Part shown: in pieces, positions 48,194 to 56,978 of the stretch
Position numbering within the stretch: position 1 is the first letter of the stretch
How the letters are laid out: every line of letters starts with the position of its first letter
Assembly (NCBI RefSeq): GCF_002846365.1
Contig: NZ_PJMW01000002.1
Span: 1,364,001-1,428,000 of the forward strand
DNA from: Nocardia fluminea
Lineage (GTDB): Bacteria; Actinomycetota; Actinomycetes; Mycobacteriales; Mycobacteriaceae
Reading direction: 5' to 3'
Length of the DNA: 64,000 nucleotides
Made by a program: the position numbers and the translations under genes
The notes under the pieces: model-generated
The model's input: only the letters and a program-made list of their open reading frames with translations
Told to the model about the DNA's origin: nothing
The model's database searches: none

Positions 48194-50350
48194 TTACTTG
48201 CGCAGCGAGGCCGGAACCTCGAAACGCGGGCCGAACTTCGCGGCCAGCTCGTCGGCGCGGGCCACGAAGGCCTCCTGGCCACCGGGGTAGCCGACGATGA
48301 ACTGGTGCGAGCCACCCGACCAGGCCGGGAAGCCGATGCCGAAGATCGAGCCGATGTTCGCGTCGGCGGTGCTGGTGAGCACGCCTTCGTCGAAGCACTT
48401 CTGGGTCTCGATGGCCTCGGCGAACATCATCCGGTCCTTGAGATCCTGGAAGGTGACACCCTCCGGGAGCTCACGGCTCGAGCTGAAGATCTCACGCAGC
48501 TCGTCCCACAGGCCGGTGGCCTTGCCGTCGACGTACTCGTAGAAGCCGGCGCCGCCCAGCTTGCCCTTGCGGTCGTACTTGTCGATCAGGGTGTTGAGGA
48601 CCTCGGCGGTCTTCGCGGAAGCCGCGTTGAGCTCACCACCGGCGGCGAGGATCGCCTCGGAGGTCTCCTTGTAGATCTTCTGCATGGTGGTGAAGTTCAG
48701 CTCGTCGCTGAGCTTCAGCGGCGCGGCCGGGTAGCCCGCCTGCAGACCGGCCTGCTCGACGGTGGCCGGATCGACACCCTCGGCGACCATGGAGATGGCC
48801 TCGTTGATGAAGGTACCGATCACGCGCGAGGTGAAGAAGCCACGGCTGTCGTTGACGACGATCGGGGTCTTCTTGATGGCGAGGGTGTAGTCGTACACCC
48901 GGGCCAGCGCCTCGTCGGAGGTGTTCTTGCCCTTGATGATCTCCACCAGCGGCATCTTGTCCACGGGGGAGAAGAAGTGGATACCGATGAAGTCCTCGGA
49001 GCGCTTCACACCTTCGGAGAGCAGGGTGATCGGCAGGGTCGAGGTGTTCGAGCCGAGCAGAGCATCGGCGTCGACGATGTCCTCGATCTCCTGGAAGACC
49101 TTGTTCTTGAGGTCCGGGTTCTCGAACACGGCCTCGATGACGAAGTCGACACCCTTGAAGTCGGCCGCGTCGGCCGACGGGGTGATGCGAGCCAGCAGCG
49201 CGTCGGACTTCTCCTGGGTGGTCTTGCCACGCGAGAGAGCCTTGGCCTCGATGGCCTCGGCGTAGCCCTTGCCCTTGACGGCGTTGGCGAGCTCGACGTC
49301 CTTGAGCACGACCTCGTAGCCGGCCTTGGCCGAGACGTAGGCGATGCCCGCGCCCATCATGCCTGCGCCGATGACGCCGATCTTCTTGATCTCACGCTTG
49401 GGCACATCCTCGATCGACGGACGCGAGCCGCCACCGTTGATGTGGTTGAGGTCGAAGAAGAACGCCTGGATCATGTTCTTCGCGACCGGACCGGTCAGCA
49501 GGCTCGTGAAGTAACGGCCTTCGATGGTCAGCGCGTTGTCGATGTCGACCTGCGAACCCTCGACCGCCGCGGCCATGATGGCGCGCGGTGCGGGCATGTT
49601 GGTGCCCTTGATCTGCTTGCGCAGGTTGGCCGGGAACGCGGGCAGGTTCGCCGCGAAGGCCGGGGTGGACGGGGTGCCGCCGGGGATCCGGTAGCCCTTC
49701 TTGTCCCACGGCTGCGCCGCGTCGGGGTTGGCCGCGATCCACGCCTTGGCGGCGGGGATGAGCTCCTCGACGGTGGCAACGACCTCGTCGATCAGGCCGA
49801 TTTCCTTGGCCTTGGTGACGCGGTGACGCTGGCCCTGCAGCAGCACCTGCATCAGCGCGTTCTGCAGGCCGAGCATGCGCACGGTGCGGGTCACGCCGCC
49901 GCCGCCGGGCAGCAGGCCGAGGGAGACCTCTGGCAGGCCGATGGCCGAACCCTTGACGTCGGCCGCGACGCGGTAGTGGGTGGCCAGCGCGATCTCCAGG
50001 CCGCCACCGAGGGCAGCACCGTTGATGGCGGCGACGACCGGCTTGCCGAGCTGCTCGAGGCGACGCAGCGGGGCCTTGACGTCGGTGACCATCTTGACGA
50101 CCTCGGCCGCGTTGTCCGGGCCGACCTTCATCATGTTCTTCAGGTCACCGCCGGCGAAGAAGGTCTTCTTGCCCGAGGTGATGACGACACCGGTGATGTC
50201 GTCCTTCTCCGCCTCGAGGCGCTCGACGGTGGCGTTCATCGACGCGAGGTACGCGTCGTTCATGGTGTTGGCGCCCTGGCTGGGGTCGTCGATGGTGAGG
50301 ACGACCACGCCGTCGGCGTCCTTCTCCCAGCCGATGATGTTGTCAGTCAT
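48194..50350 (-). CDS. fadB: Fatty-acid oxidation multifunctional enzyme, alpha subunit
   Basis: The protein has 718 residues. The N-terminal enoyl-CoA hydratase domain has TFFAGGDLKNM and the oxyanion segment NGAALGGGLEIALA. The 3-hydroxyacyl-CoA dehydrogenase domain begins near residue 325 with IGVIGAGMMGAGIAYVSAKA, followed by the C-terminal dimerisation domain. It hydrates and then oxidises acyl-CoA intermediates and works with the FadA thiolase as the trifunctional complex; the closest known relative is mycobacterial FadB (Rv0860, ~720 residues). fadA lies 39 bases upstream on the same strand, so fadA-fadB is one operon. Confidence 0.95.
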   Translation of the reverse strand: MTDNIIGWEKDADGVVVLTIDDPSQGANTMNDAYLASMNATVERLEAEKDDITGVVITSGKKTFFAGGDLKNMMKVGPDNAAEVVKMVTDVKAPLRRLEQLGKPVVAAINGAALGGGLEIALATHYRVAADVKGSAIGLPEVSLGLLPGGGGVTRTVRMLGLQNALMQVLLQGQRHRVTKAKEIGLIDEVVATVEELIPAAKAWIAANPDAAQPWDKKGYRIPGGTPSTPAFAANLPAFPANLRKQIKGTNMPAPRAIMAAAVEGSQVDIDNALTIEGRYFTSLLTGPVAKNMIQAFFFDLNHINGGGSRPSIEDVPKREIKKIGVIGAGMMGAGIAYVSAKAGYEVVLKDVELANAVKGKGYAEAIEAKALSRGKTTQEKSDALLARITPSADAADFKGVDFVIEAVFENPDLKNKVFQEIEDIVDADALLGSNTSTLPITLLSEGVKRSEDFIGIHFFSPVDKMPLVEIIKGKNTSDEALARVYDYTLAIKKTPIVVNDSRGFFTSRVIGTFINEAISMVAEGVDPATVEQAGLQAGYPAAPLKLSDELNFTTMQKIYKETSEAILAAGGELNAASAKTAEVLNTLIDKYDRKGKLGGAGFYEYVDGKATGLWDELREIFSSSRELPEGVTFQDLKDRMMFAEAIETQKCFDEGVLTSTADANIGSIFGIGFPAWSGGSHQFIVGYPGGQEAFVARADELAAKFGPRFEVPASLRK

Positions 50351-50389
50351 AAGTTTTCGTTCTCTCCTGTGAGAAGTTGGGCCGGAAGG

Positions 50390-51604
50390 TCAGACGCGCT
50401 CGATGATGGTGGCAACACCCATGCCGCCACCGATGCACAGCGTGATCAGGCCGTAGCGAGCGTTGCGACGCTCCAGCTCGTCGAGCACCGTGCCGGTGAT
50501 CATCGCGCCGGTGGCACCCAGCGGGTGACCCATCGCGATCGCGCCGCCGTTGACGTTCAGCTTCTCGTCCGGGACGTTCAGGTCCTTCTGGAACTTCAGC
50601 ACCACGGAGGCGAAGGCCTCGTTGATCTCGACGAGGTCCATGTCCTCGATCGTCAGACCGGCCTTGGCCAGCGCCTTCTTGGCGGCCGGGGTGGGGCCGG
50701 TCAGCATGATGGTGGAGTCCGCGCCGGAGGTGGCGGTCGCCACGACGCGGGCACGCGGGGTCAGACCCGAGCTCTTGCCCGCTTCTTCGGAGCCGACCAG
50801 CACCAGGGCAGCGCCGTCGACGATGCCCGAGCTGTTGCCACCGTGGTGGACGTGGTTGATCTTCTCGATGTAGGTGTACTTCTGCAGCGCGACCGCGTCG
50901 AAGCCACCCATCTCACCGACACCGGCGAAGGACGGGTTCAGCTTGCCCAGGTCGGCGGCGGTGGTGCCGGGACGCATGTGCTCGTCGTTGTCGAGGACGA
51001 CGAGGCCGTTCTGGTCCTTGACCGGAACGATCGACTTGGCGAAGTAGCCGCCGGTGGTGGCCTTGGCCGCCAGGTCCTGCGAACGCACGGCGTAGGCATC
51101 GACATCATCGCGGGAGAAGCCCTCGATGGTGGCGATCAGGTCGGCCGAGACACCCTGCGGCACGAAGTAGCCGTCGTAGTTGGTGGCCGGGTCGAGCGCC
51201 CAGGCGCCGCCGTCGGAGCCCATCGGCACGCGCGACATCGACTCGACGCCGCCGGCGATGACGAGGTCGTCGAAGCCGGAGCGAACCTTCTGCGCAGCCA
51301 GGTTCACGGCCTCGAGGCCGGAAGCACAGAAACGGTTGAGCTGGAAGCCACCGACGGTGTCGGGCAGGCCCGCGATGGTGACCGCGACGCGGGCGATGTC
51401 CATGCCCTGGTCGCCGACGGGGGTGACCACGCCGAGGATGAGGTCCGAGATCTGGTCCTCGTCGAGGTTCGGGAAGCGGCCACGCAGCTCCTGGATCAGA
51501 CCAACAGTCAGATCGATCGGCTTGACCGAGTGCAGCGAGCCGTTCTTCTTGCCGCGGCCGCGCGGAGTGCGGATGGCCTCGTAGATGTAGGCCTCTGTGG
51601 TCAT
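50390..51604 (-). CDS. fadA: Acetyl-CoA C-acyltransferase (thiolase)
   Basis: The protein has 404 residues. The nucleophile is Cys93 ([12 protein letters not shown]), the catalytic His lies in [18 protein letters not shown], and the second Cys in [11 protein letters not shown]. It cleaves 3-ketoacyl-CoA to acetyl-CoA at the last step of beta-oxidation. ATG 51604 fits the conserved [19 protein letters not shown] start, with GGAAGGAAA upstream. It is the first gene of the operon; its promoter region carries a palindrome at 51764-51774. Confidence 0.96.
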   Translation of the reverse strand: MTTEAYIYEAIRTPRGRGKKNGSLHSVKPIDLTVGLIQELRGRFPNLDEDQISDLILGVVTPVGDQGMDIARVAVTIAGLPDTVGGFQLNRFCASGLEAVNLAAQKVRSGFDDLVIAGGVESMSRVPMGSDGGAWALDPATNYDGYFVPQGVSADLIATIEGFSRDDVDAYAVRSQDLAAKATTGGYFAKSIVPVKDQNGLVVLDNDEHMRPGTTAADLGKLNPSFAGVGEMGGFDAVALQKYTYIEKINHVHHGGNSSGIVDGAALVLVGSEEAGKSSGLTPRARVVATATSGADSTIMLTGPTPAAKKALAKAGLTIEDMDLVEINEAFASVVLKFQKDLNVPDEKLNVNGGAIAMGHPLGATGAMITGTVLDELERRNARYGLITLCIGGGMGVATIIERV

Positions 51605-51763
51605 ATCGGAGTGTTTCCTTCCTTGGGGTGCGGTGGCCGCACGAACGCCACGACCAATTGTCTCGACGCCGTACAAATCCCGGCAGGCACCAGCGGAGCA
51701 CAGGACCATGCTCATCCGGTGAAACCGGCCACCCGTTCATACTACCGTGGTGTGCGAACTCCG

Positions 51764-51774
51764 GTTAACTTAAC
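51764..51774 (-). promoter_or_regulatory. Operator candidate upstream of fadA
   Basis: GTTAACTTAAC is an inverted repeat (GTTAA-C-TTAAC) about 160 bases upstream of fadA. On the minus strand it overlaps a possible -35 element, with TAGTAT 18 bases further on as -10. A fatty-acid-responsive TetR-type repressor would fit, but this is inference. Confidence 0.4.
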
Positions 51775-51793
51775 GCGGTCGGGACGGTGGCTG

Positions 51794-54364
51794 TCAACCA
51801 TCCAGACTCTTTGCTCCGAACTGTTCACGTAGCAACGCCAGCGCGACCTCGTCCGGGTCCTGACGGTCGCCCGGAGCCACCGGCACCGCGGCGGCGGCCA
51901 GCATCTCCCGTTCTTCCTCCGGGGTGGGCGGGGCGAGAACGGCCGCACTGCGCGCCGAATCGCCGCCGGACCGGGACTCCGAGCCCTCGTCCGGGCCGGG
52001 GTCGTCGGGGAGGTCAGGGAAATCCGGCGGCGGAATGTCATCGTCGGACGGCCGGTTAGCCCGGTTCGGCGACTGGCTGCCCGCGGCCTGGCTCGGCCGC
52101 GAGAACTTGGGACGTCCCGCGGGCTTGCTCTCCGGGCTTCCCGTCCCCCGCGCGGGCCCGGCCTTGGCGGCGGGCGCGGGTCGCGGCGCGGGCGCCCCGG
52201 TCTCCCAGCGCACATCCAGTTCACGCCCGAGCACGGCCCGCACCGCCGAACGCACCGCCTCGATATTGCGCGGATCGGACAACCGCTGCGCCAGCGGCGC
52301 GGCCGGATGCGCGAAAACGATCACGTCACCATCGACCCGAGACACCGCGGCGCCCGACAGCAACGCCTGCAAGGTGGCACCGAACTCCCGCACCCGGCTC
52401 TTGATCTCCGGCCACGCCGCATCGACGATCCCGACCAGATCCTCGGTGGGCGCCGCCGCCCGCGGCGCACCGACCTGCGCCTCCGCCGCCTGCACGACTT
52501 CGGATTGCTCGTCCGGTACGGAATCGACCTGCGCCGCTTCTACGTCCGCGGCAACCGACGCGACCGGTTCAGCCGACGCGGGGGCGCGCTCGGAGCTTTC
52601 GTCAGGCGGGTTGTCGACAGGTTGTGCGACAACAGCTTGTTCTGTCGATCCGGAGGCACGCGAAGGCTCTTCAGAAGCAACGCTTTCCGGCGGCGACTGT
52701 GCGTCTGGTGCCGTTCGCGCCTGCGAAACGATCGGCGCGGCCTGCGGGGCATCCTGCACGGCAGGTTCGGCGGAGGCGGGCCGTGCGGCTTGAACCTGCG
52801 GTTCGGCTTGCACGAGCGGTTCAGCGGAAGCGGACTGTGCGGCTTGCGCGGACTGTGCGGCTTGCACGAGCGGTTCGGCCGAGGCGGCCTGCGCAGGCGG
52901 TGCGGCCTGGGCGAGCGGTGCGGCCTGCGCAGGCGGCGCAACCGGGGCGGGCTGCGCGGGACGTTCCGGGGTGGCCGGGGCCTCGGCCACTCTCGGTGCG
53001 GTCTGGGCAGCGGCGTTCTCTTCCGCCGCAGGACGAGCAGCGGGCGGCGGTGCCGAACTTCCCGCGGCCGCTTCCTTTTCGGCGCGGGCGGCGGCAAGCA
53101 GTTCCGCACCTCGGCGGCGACTCTCACTGGCGGCCGACGGCGCGGACGGGCGCTCGGCGGGCGGCTCACCCGCGGCGGGTCCGGGTCGGGCGGGGGCGGG
53201 GGCGGAACCACCGGCGAATCCGCGTTCCAAGCGTTCCAGCCGTTGCAGGGTGGCCGATTCCGTGTCGGACACCGACGGCAGGAGCATGCGGGCGCAGATC
53301 ACTTCGAGGAGCAGGCGCGGAGCGGTGGCGCCGCGCATCTCACCGAGACCCTCGTGAAGGAGTTCGGCGTAGCGGGTGAGGGTGGCGGGGCCGAGGCGTT
53401 CGGCTTGGTCGCGCATCCGTTCCATGACGTCGCCGGGCCCGGAGACCAAGCCGCGGTCGGCGGCGTCGGGGACCGCGCGCAGCAGGATCAGGTCGCGTAG
53501 CCGTTCGAGCAGGTCGACGGCGAATCGGCGCGGGTCGTGGCCCGCTTCCATCACCGAGTCGACCGTATTGAACAGGGCCGCACCATCATCGGCGGCCAGC
53601 GCGTCGATGGCGTCGTCGATCAGCGCCACATCGGTGACACCGAGCAGCGAGACCGCGCGCGGGTAGGTGACACCCTCGGGCCCGGCGCCCGCGAGCAACT
53701 GGTCGAGCACGCTCAGGCTGTCGCGGGGCGACCCCCCACCGGCGCGGATGACCAGCGGATACACCGCCTCCTCCACCGGCACGTTCTCCTGCTCGCAGAT
53801 CTTGCCGAGCAGTCCGCGCATGGTGGCGGGCGGCAGCAGCCGGAACGGATAGTGGTGCGTGCGTGAGCGAATCGTCGGCAGCACCTTGTCCGGCTCGGTG
53901 GTGGCGAAGATGAAGATCAGGTGGGCGGGCGGTTCCTCGACGATCTTGAGCAGCGCGTTGAAACCGGCCGTGGTGACCATGTGCGCCTCGTCGACGATGA
54001 ACACGCGGTAGCGCGACTCGGCGGGCGCGTAGAAGGCGCGATCGCGCAGCTCGCGGGTGTCGTCGACACCACCGTGACTGGCCGCGTCGAGTTCGATCAC
54101 ATCGAGATTGCCCGAACCGCCGGGCCCGAGCGCCACGCACGACGAGCACGTACCGCACGGCGTCGACGTCGGCCCGTCCACGCAGTTCAGCGAGCGCGCG
54201 AGGATGCGCGCGGACGAGGTCTTACCGCAGCCACGCGGCCCGGAGAACAGATACGCGTGACTGATCCGTCCCGTATCCAGCGCTGTACTCAGCGGGTCGG
54301 TGACGTGCTCCTGACCCACTACTTCCGCGAATGTCGCCGGTCGATACTTCCGGTACAGAGCCAC
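51794..54364 (-). CDS. dnaX: DNA polymerase III subunits gamma/tau
   Basis: The protein has 856 residues. The AAA+ clamp-loader domain has Walker A SGPRGCGKTS (41-50), a zinc module (Cys61, Cys70, Cys73, Cys76), Walker B VFIVDEAHM and the sensor FATTEPDK. Residues ~375-640 are a long Ala/Pro/Gln linker with degenerate SAEPLVQA repeats, followed by the tau C-terminal domain near 650-760. GTG 54364 comes seven bases after TAGCCT on the minus strand, so the mRNA may be leaderless. It is distant from ybaB-recR, as in mycobacteria. No slippery A-rich frameshift signal is apparent. Confidence 0.95.
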   Translation of the reverse strand: MALYRKYRPATFAEVVGQEHVTDPLSTALDTGRISHAYLFSGPRGCGKTSSARILARSLNCVDGPTSTPCGTCSSCVALGPGGSGNLDVIELDAASHGGVDDTRELRDRAFYAPAESRYRVFIVDEAHMVTTAGFNALLKIVEEPPAHLIFIFATTEPDKVLPTIRSRTHHYPFRLLPPATMRGLLGKICEQENVPVEEAVYPLVIRAGGGSPRDSLSVLDQLLAGAGPEGVTYPRAVSLLGVTDVALIDDAIDALAADDGAALFNTVDSVMEAGHDPRRFAVDLLERLRDLILLRAVPDAADRGLVSGPGDVMERMRDQAERLGPATLTRYAELLHEGLGEMRGATAPRLLLEVICARMLLPSVSDTESATLQRLERLERGFAGGSAPAPARPGPAAGEPPAERPSAPSAASESRRRGAELLAAARAEKEAAAGSSAPPPAARPAAEENAAAQTAPRVAEAPATPERPAQPAPVAPPAQAAPLAQAAPPAQAASAEPLVQAAQSAQAAQSASAEPLVQAEPQVQAARPASAEPAVQDAPQAAPIVSQARTAPDAQSPPESVASEEPSRASGSTEQAVVAQPVDNPPDESSERAPASAEPVASVAADVEAAQVDSVPDEQSEVVQAAEAQVGAPRAAAPTEDLVGIVDAAWPEIKSRVREFGATLQALLSGAAVSRVDGDVIVFAHPAAPLAQRLSDPRNIEAVRSAVRAVLGRELDVRWETGAPAPRPAPAAKAGPARGTGSPESKPAGRPKFSRPSQAAGSQSPNRANRPSDDDIPPPDFPDLPDDPGPDEGSESRSGGDSARSAAVLAPPTPEEEREMLAAAAVPVAPGDRQDPDEVALALLREQFGAKSLDG

Positions 54365-54809
54365 GACCCACAGGCTACCGAGACCGTCCGACAGGGTTTA
54401 TCGGCGGCTGGCACTGTACCGACGGGCGGTAACGAAGACTTGATCATGATGTGATCCAAATCACATTGAATTTCGCGGTATGGAGCGTACGTACAAAGCG
54501 TGCCGCTGGGCGCAACGGCCGAGCTATCGACTGCTCGATACGCGGCGAATCCACCATCGAACAATCTGTTGATACTGGTTGCCTCGGTAATGCAAACCAA
54601 TTCCCTGGTTGACGGCTGCTTACTGGATGTAACGAAAGCATGAACGGTCGTGACAGCGGCGCAAGTGCCTGGCTACCGTGGATCTCGGCAACTTCGGTGG
54701 CCAAACCTTCATCAGGTTGGTGACCCCGGCCGGTCCCTCATCCCGACCGGGGCACAACCTTCGCGCACCGATCGCTCCCCCACCGCACCGACCGGAGGAA
54801 CGTTTCACC
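54365..54809. other. AT-richer intergenic region upstream of dnaX and the 54810 gene
   Basis: This 445-base gap contains a perfect CRP-type palindrome (54450-54465) and a 12-base match (54401-54412) to the palindromic elements near 37271. It also has a lone TTGACG (54609-54614) and a 27-codon ORF from ATG 54640 without a ribosome-binding site. No SRP RNA or tRNA was recognised. Confidence 0.5.
54450..54465. promoter_or_regulatory. CRP/FNR-type binding site
   Basis: TGTGATCCAAATCACA matches TGTGA-N6-TCACA, the consensus for E. coli and mycobacterial CRP, at every fixed position. It lies 86 bases upstream of dnaX on one side and 345 bases upstream of the 54810 gene on the other. Confidence 0.65.
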
Positions 54810-55634
54810 GTGCTGTCGTGTGATGACATCGCAACCGCCTGGCTCGCCCACACCGACTTCGCCGGCGACAACGCCGCGGTCGGGCTACTGAGCCGGGCGA
54901 TCAGCCCACAAGACTTCGACATCAAACGCGACTCGTTACCCGTCGCAGCCGCCGCCGACCCGGCGACCGCCGACGCCATCCTGCAACTGCTCGAACGCGG
55001 GCAGGTACCGACGATGGCGGCCATTCGCACGCTCACCGCGCAGAACGAGATGCGCCGTGAGGCCGAGCGGATCGAGCGGCTCGGCCGTCGCGCCCAGCGC
55101 AGCATCGACGAGTTCGGTCGCGTCCTGGCCCGTCTCGCCGCCGCACACTGGACCGAGCACGATATCGGCCCCACCAGGCGCGATATCCTCGCCGACGCCG
55201 AGATCTGCGCGCTCATCGCCGAACGCGTCGGTGAGATCGCGCCGTCGGCGGTCAAGCATCTGTGGCTGATCGAACGGGCGCAGCGCGCGGGCTGGATCGC
55301 CTCGAACGCGAGCCCCGGTTCACTGTGCCCGGCACGGCGCTGGCACACCACCAAATACGGCAACCGGGTCTCGCAGAAGCCGGTCAACATGATCGGCAAG
55401 CTGGTCGCGGGCTTCGTCGTGGAACACACCGCCGACCGGGGCAAGCCGCCGAGCTGGGCGGTACTCGCCCGCGACGCGCGCGACGATCGCGGGCGCCGCG
55501 TGTTCTTCGACGTGGCCGACGCCCATGCCCAGCGCCGTTGGCTCACCACCGCCGAGTGGCTCGCGGACGGTGATGACCTGCCGGTTCCCGGCAAGCGCGG
55601 CACGCGGGCGCTGGCCAAGGAAAACCGGGGCTAG
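54810..55634 (+). CDS. Uncharacterised protein, 274 residues
   Basis: Not recognised. Soluble and helical. Residues ~90-125 form a charged amphipathic helix (EMRREAERIERLGRRAQRSI). A stretch near 150-200 (DILADAEICALIAERVGEIA, then SAVKHLWLIERAQRAGWI) looks like a winged-helix DNA-binding unit, and a basic KTKYGNRVSQKP-like segment follows. GTG 54810 has GGAGGAA upstream, at somewhat long spacing; the frame is open to 54678. The CRP-type site upstream may control it. A replication- or regulation-linked role is only a guess. Confidence 0.7.
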   Translation: MLSCDDIATAWLAHTDFAGDNAAVGLLSRAISPQDFDIKRDSLPVAAAADPATADAILQLLERGQVPTMAAIRTLTAQNEMRREAERIERLGRRAQRSIDEFGRVLARLAAAHWTEHDIGPTRRDILADAEICALIAERVGEIAPSAVKHLWLIERAQRAGWIASNASPGSLCPARRWHTTKYGNRVSQKPVNMIGKLVAGFVVEHTADRGKPPSWAVLARDARDDRGRRVFFDVADAHAQRRWLTTAEWLADGDDLPVPGKRGTRALAKENRG

Positions 55635-55659
55635 CGCCGCCACGCGCGGTGAGTGTTCG

Positions 55660-55675
55660 GTAACTTTCTCGCAAC
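55660..55675 (+). promoter_or_regulatory. GlnR box upstream of amt
   Basis: GTAAC-TTTCTC-GCAAC fits the actinobacterial GlnR pattern (two AC-ending half-sites with AC-N9-AC). It ends 25 bases before the amt start codon, so GlnR control under nitrogen limitation is likely. Confidence 0.6.
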
Positions 55676-55700
55676 GCATCCACGCGTGAAAGGAGTTACC

Positions 55701-56978
55701 GTGCCCGCAACGATCGACCCGGCGGCCACTGCTTGGCTACTCGCGGCCACCGCCATGGTGCTATTGATGACGCCCGCACTGGCCGTCTTCTACGGCGGGA
55801 TGGTGCGCTCGACCGGCGTGCTGAACATGCTGATGATGAGCTTCATCGCGATCCCGCTGGTCACCGTGGTCTGGCTGGTCGCCGGCTACAGCCTCGCGTT
55901 CGGCGACGACGCGGGCGGTGGACTGATCGGCGGTCTCGAACATCTGGGGCTGGCCGGGATCAACCCCGGCTCGGTCCGCGGCACTATTCCGGAGCTGCTG
56001 TTCGTCACGTTCCAGCTCACGTTCGCGATCTTGACCGCCGCCCTGGTCTCGGGCGCCATCGCCGACCGTGCCAAGTTCGCGGGCTGGATGGTGTTCGTTC
56101 CCTTGTGGACGCTGGCGGTGTACGCGCCGATCGCGCACTGGGTGTGGGGGCCCGACGGCTGGCTGCTGAACTTCGGCGCGCTCGACTACGCCGGCGGCCT
56201 GGTGGTCGAGATCGCCTCCGGCGCTTCGGCCCTGGCCTTGGCGCTGGTGCTCGGACCGCGAATCGGCTTCAACATCGACGCGATGCGGCCGCACAACCTG
56301 CCGTTCGTGCTGCTCGGCGCCGGTCTGCTGTGGTTCGGCTGGTTCGGTTTCAACGCGGGCTCCGCGCTGGGCGCCACCGGCACCGCGGCGGCGGTCTTCC
56401 TGAACACCCTGGTCGCGGGAAGCCTCGGCATGCTCGGCTGGCTCCTCGTCGAGCAGATCCGCGACGGCAGGCCGACGACGTTCGGTGCGGCCTCGGGCGC
56501 GGTGGCCGGTCTGGTCGCGATCACCCCGTCCTGCGGTGTGGTGAACACCCTCGGTGCGGTGCTGGTCGGCCTGGCCGCCGGCGTGGTGTGTTCGTTCGCG
56601 GTCGGCTGGAAACACAAAGCGGGCTACGACGATTCGCTCGACGTGGTCGGCGTGCACTTCGTGGGCGGCATCGTGGGCACGATCCTGATCGGACTGCTGG
56701 CCACCGAGGTGATGACGGGCGGCGTGAACGGCCTGCTCTACGGCGGCGGACTCGCCCAGCTCGGCAAGCAGCTCGTCGCGGTCCTCGTGGTCGCGGCCTA
56801 TGCCTTCGCGGTCTCGTGGCTGCTCGGCAAGGGCATCGACAAGATCATCGGCTTCCGCGTGAGCAAGGAAGACGAGACCGCGGGCATCGACTTCGCCCTC
56901 CACGCCGAAACCGCCTACGCCGAAGGGGTGCACGGTTCCTCACCCCGCCGCTTCGGCGAGGGCCACTACGGCGACTAA
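55701..56978 (+). CDS. amt: Ammonium transporter (Amt/MEP/Rh family)
   Basis: The protein has 425 residues and eleven transmembrane helices. Family blocks: LAVFYGGMVRSTGVLNMLMM near the start, DYAGGLVVEIASGASALALA mid-protein and the pore-His region DVVGVHFVGGIVGTILIGLL. It moves ammonium or ammonia across the plasma membrane. GTG 55701 has AAAGGAG six bases upstream. No glnK or glnD follows, so it is a stand-alone amt rather than the amtB-glnK-glnD operon. It ends 4 bases inside the convergent metallopeptidase gene. Confidence 0.95.
   Translation: MPATIDPAATAWLLAATAMVLLMTPALAVFYGGMVRSTGVLNMLMMSFIAIPLVTVVWLVAGYSLAFGDDAGGGLIGGLEHLGLAGINPGSVRGTIPELLFVTFQLTFAILTAALVSGAIADRAKFAGWMVFVPLWTLAVYAPIAHWVWGPDGWLLNFGALDYAGGLVVEIASGASALALALVLGPRIGFNIDAMRPHNLPFVLLGAGLLWFGWFGFNAGSALGATGTAAAVFLNTLVAGSLGMLGWLLVEQIRDGRPTTFGAASGAVAGLVAITPSCGVVNTLGAVLVGLAAGVVCSFAVGWKHKAGYDDSLDVVGVHFVGGIVGTILIGLLATEVMTGGVNGLLYGGGLAQLGKQLVAVLVVAAYAFAVSWLLGKGIDKIIGFRVSKEDETAGIDFALHAETAYAEGVHGSSPRRFGEGHYGD

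Noticed and set aside
48305..51832. 1175-codon open frame antisense to fadB and fadA
   Set aside because: It spans two certain genes and their gap on the other strand and has no domain; a composition artefact.
54640..54723. 27-codon ORF in the dnaX-upstream gap
   Set aside because: No ribosome-binding site, no well-spaced promoter and no distinctive composition.
54365..54809. Possible SRP RNA or tRNA near dnaX, as in mycobacteria
   Set aside because: No SRP-RNA core sequence or cloverleaf could be found in the gap.
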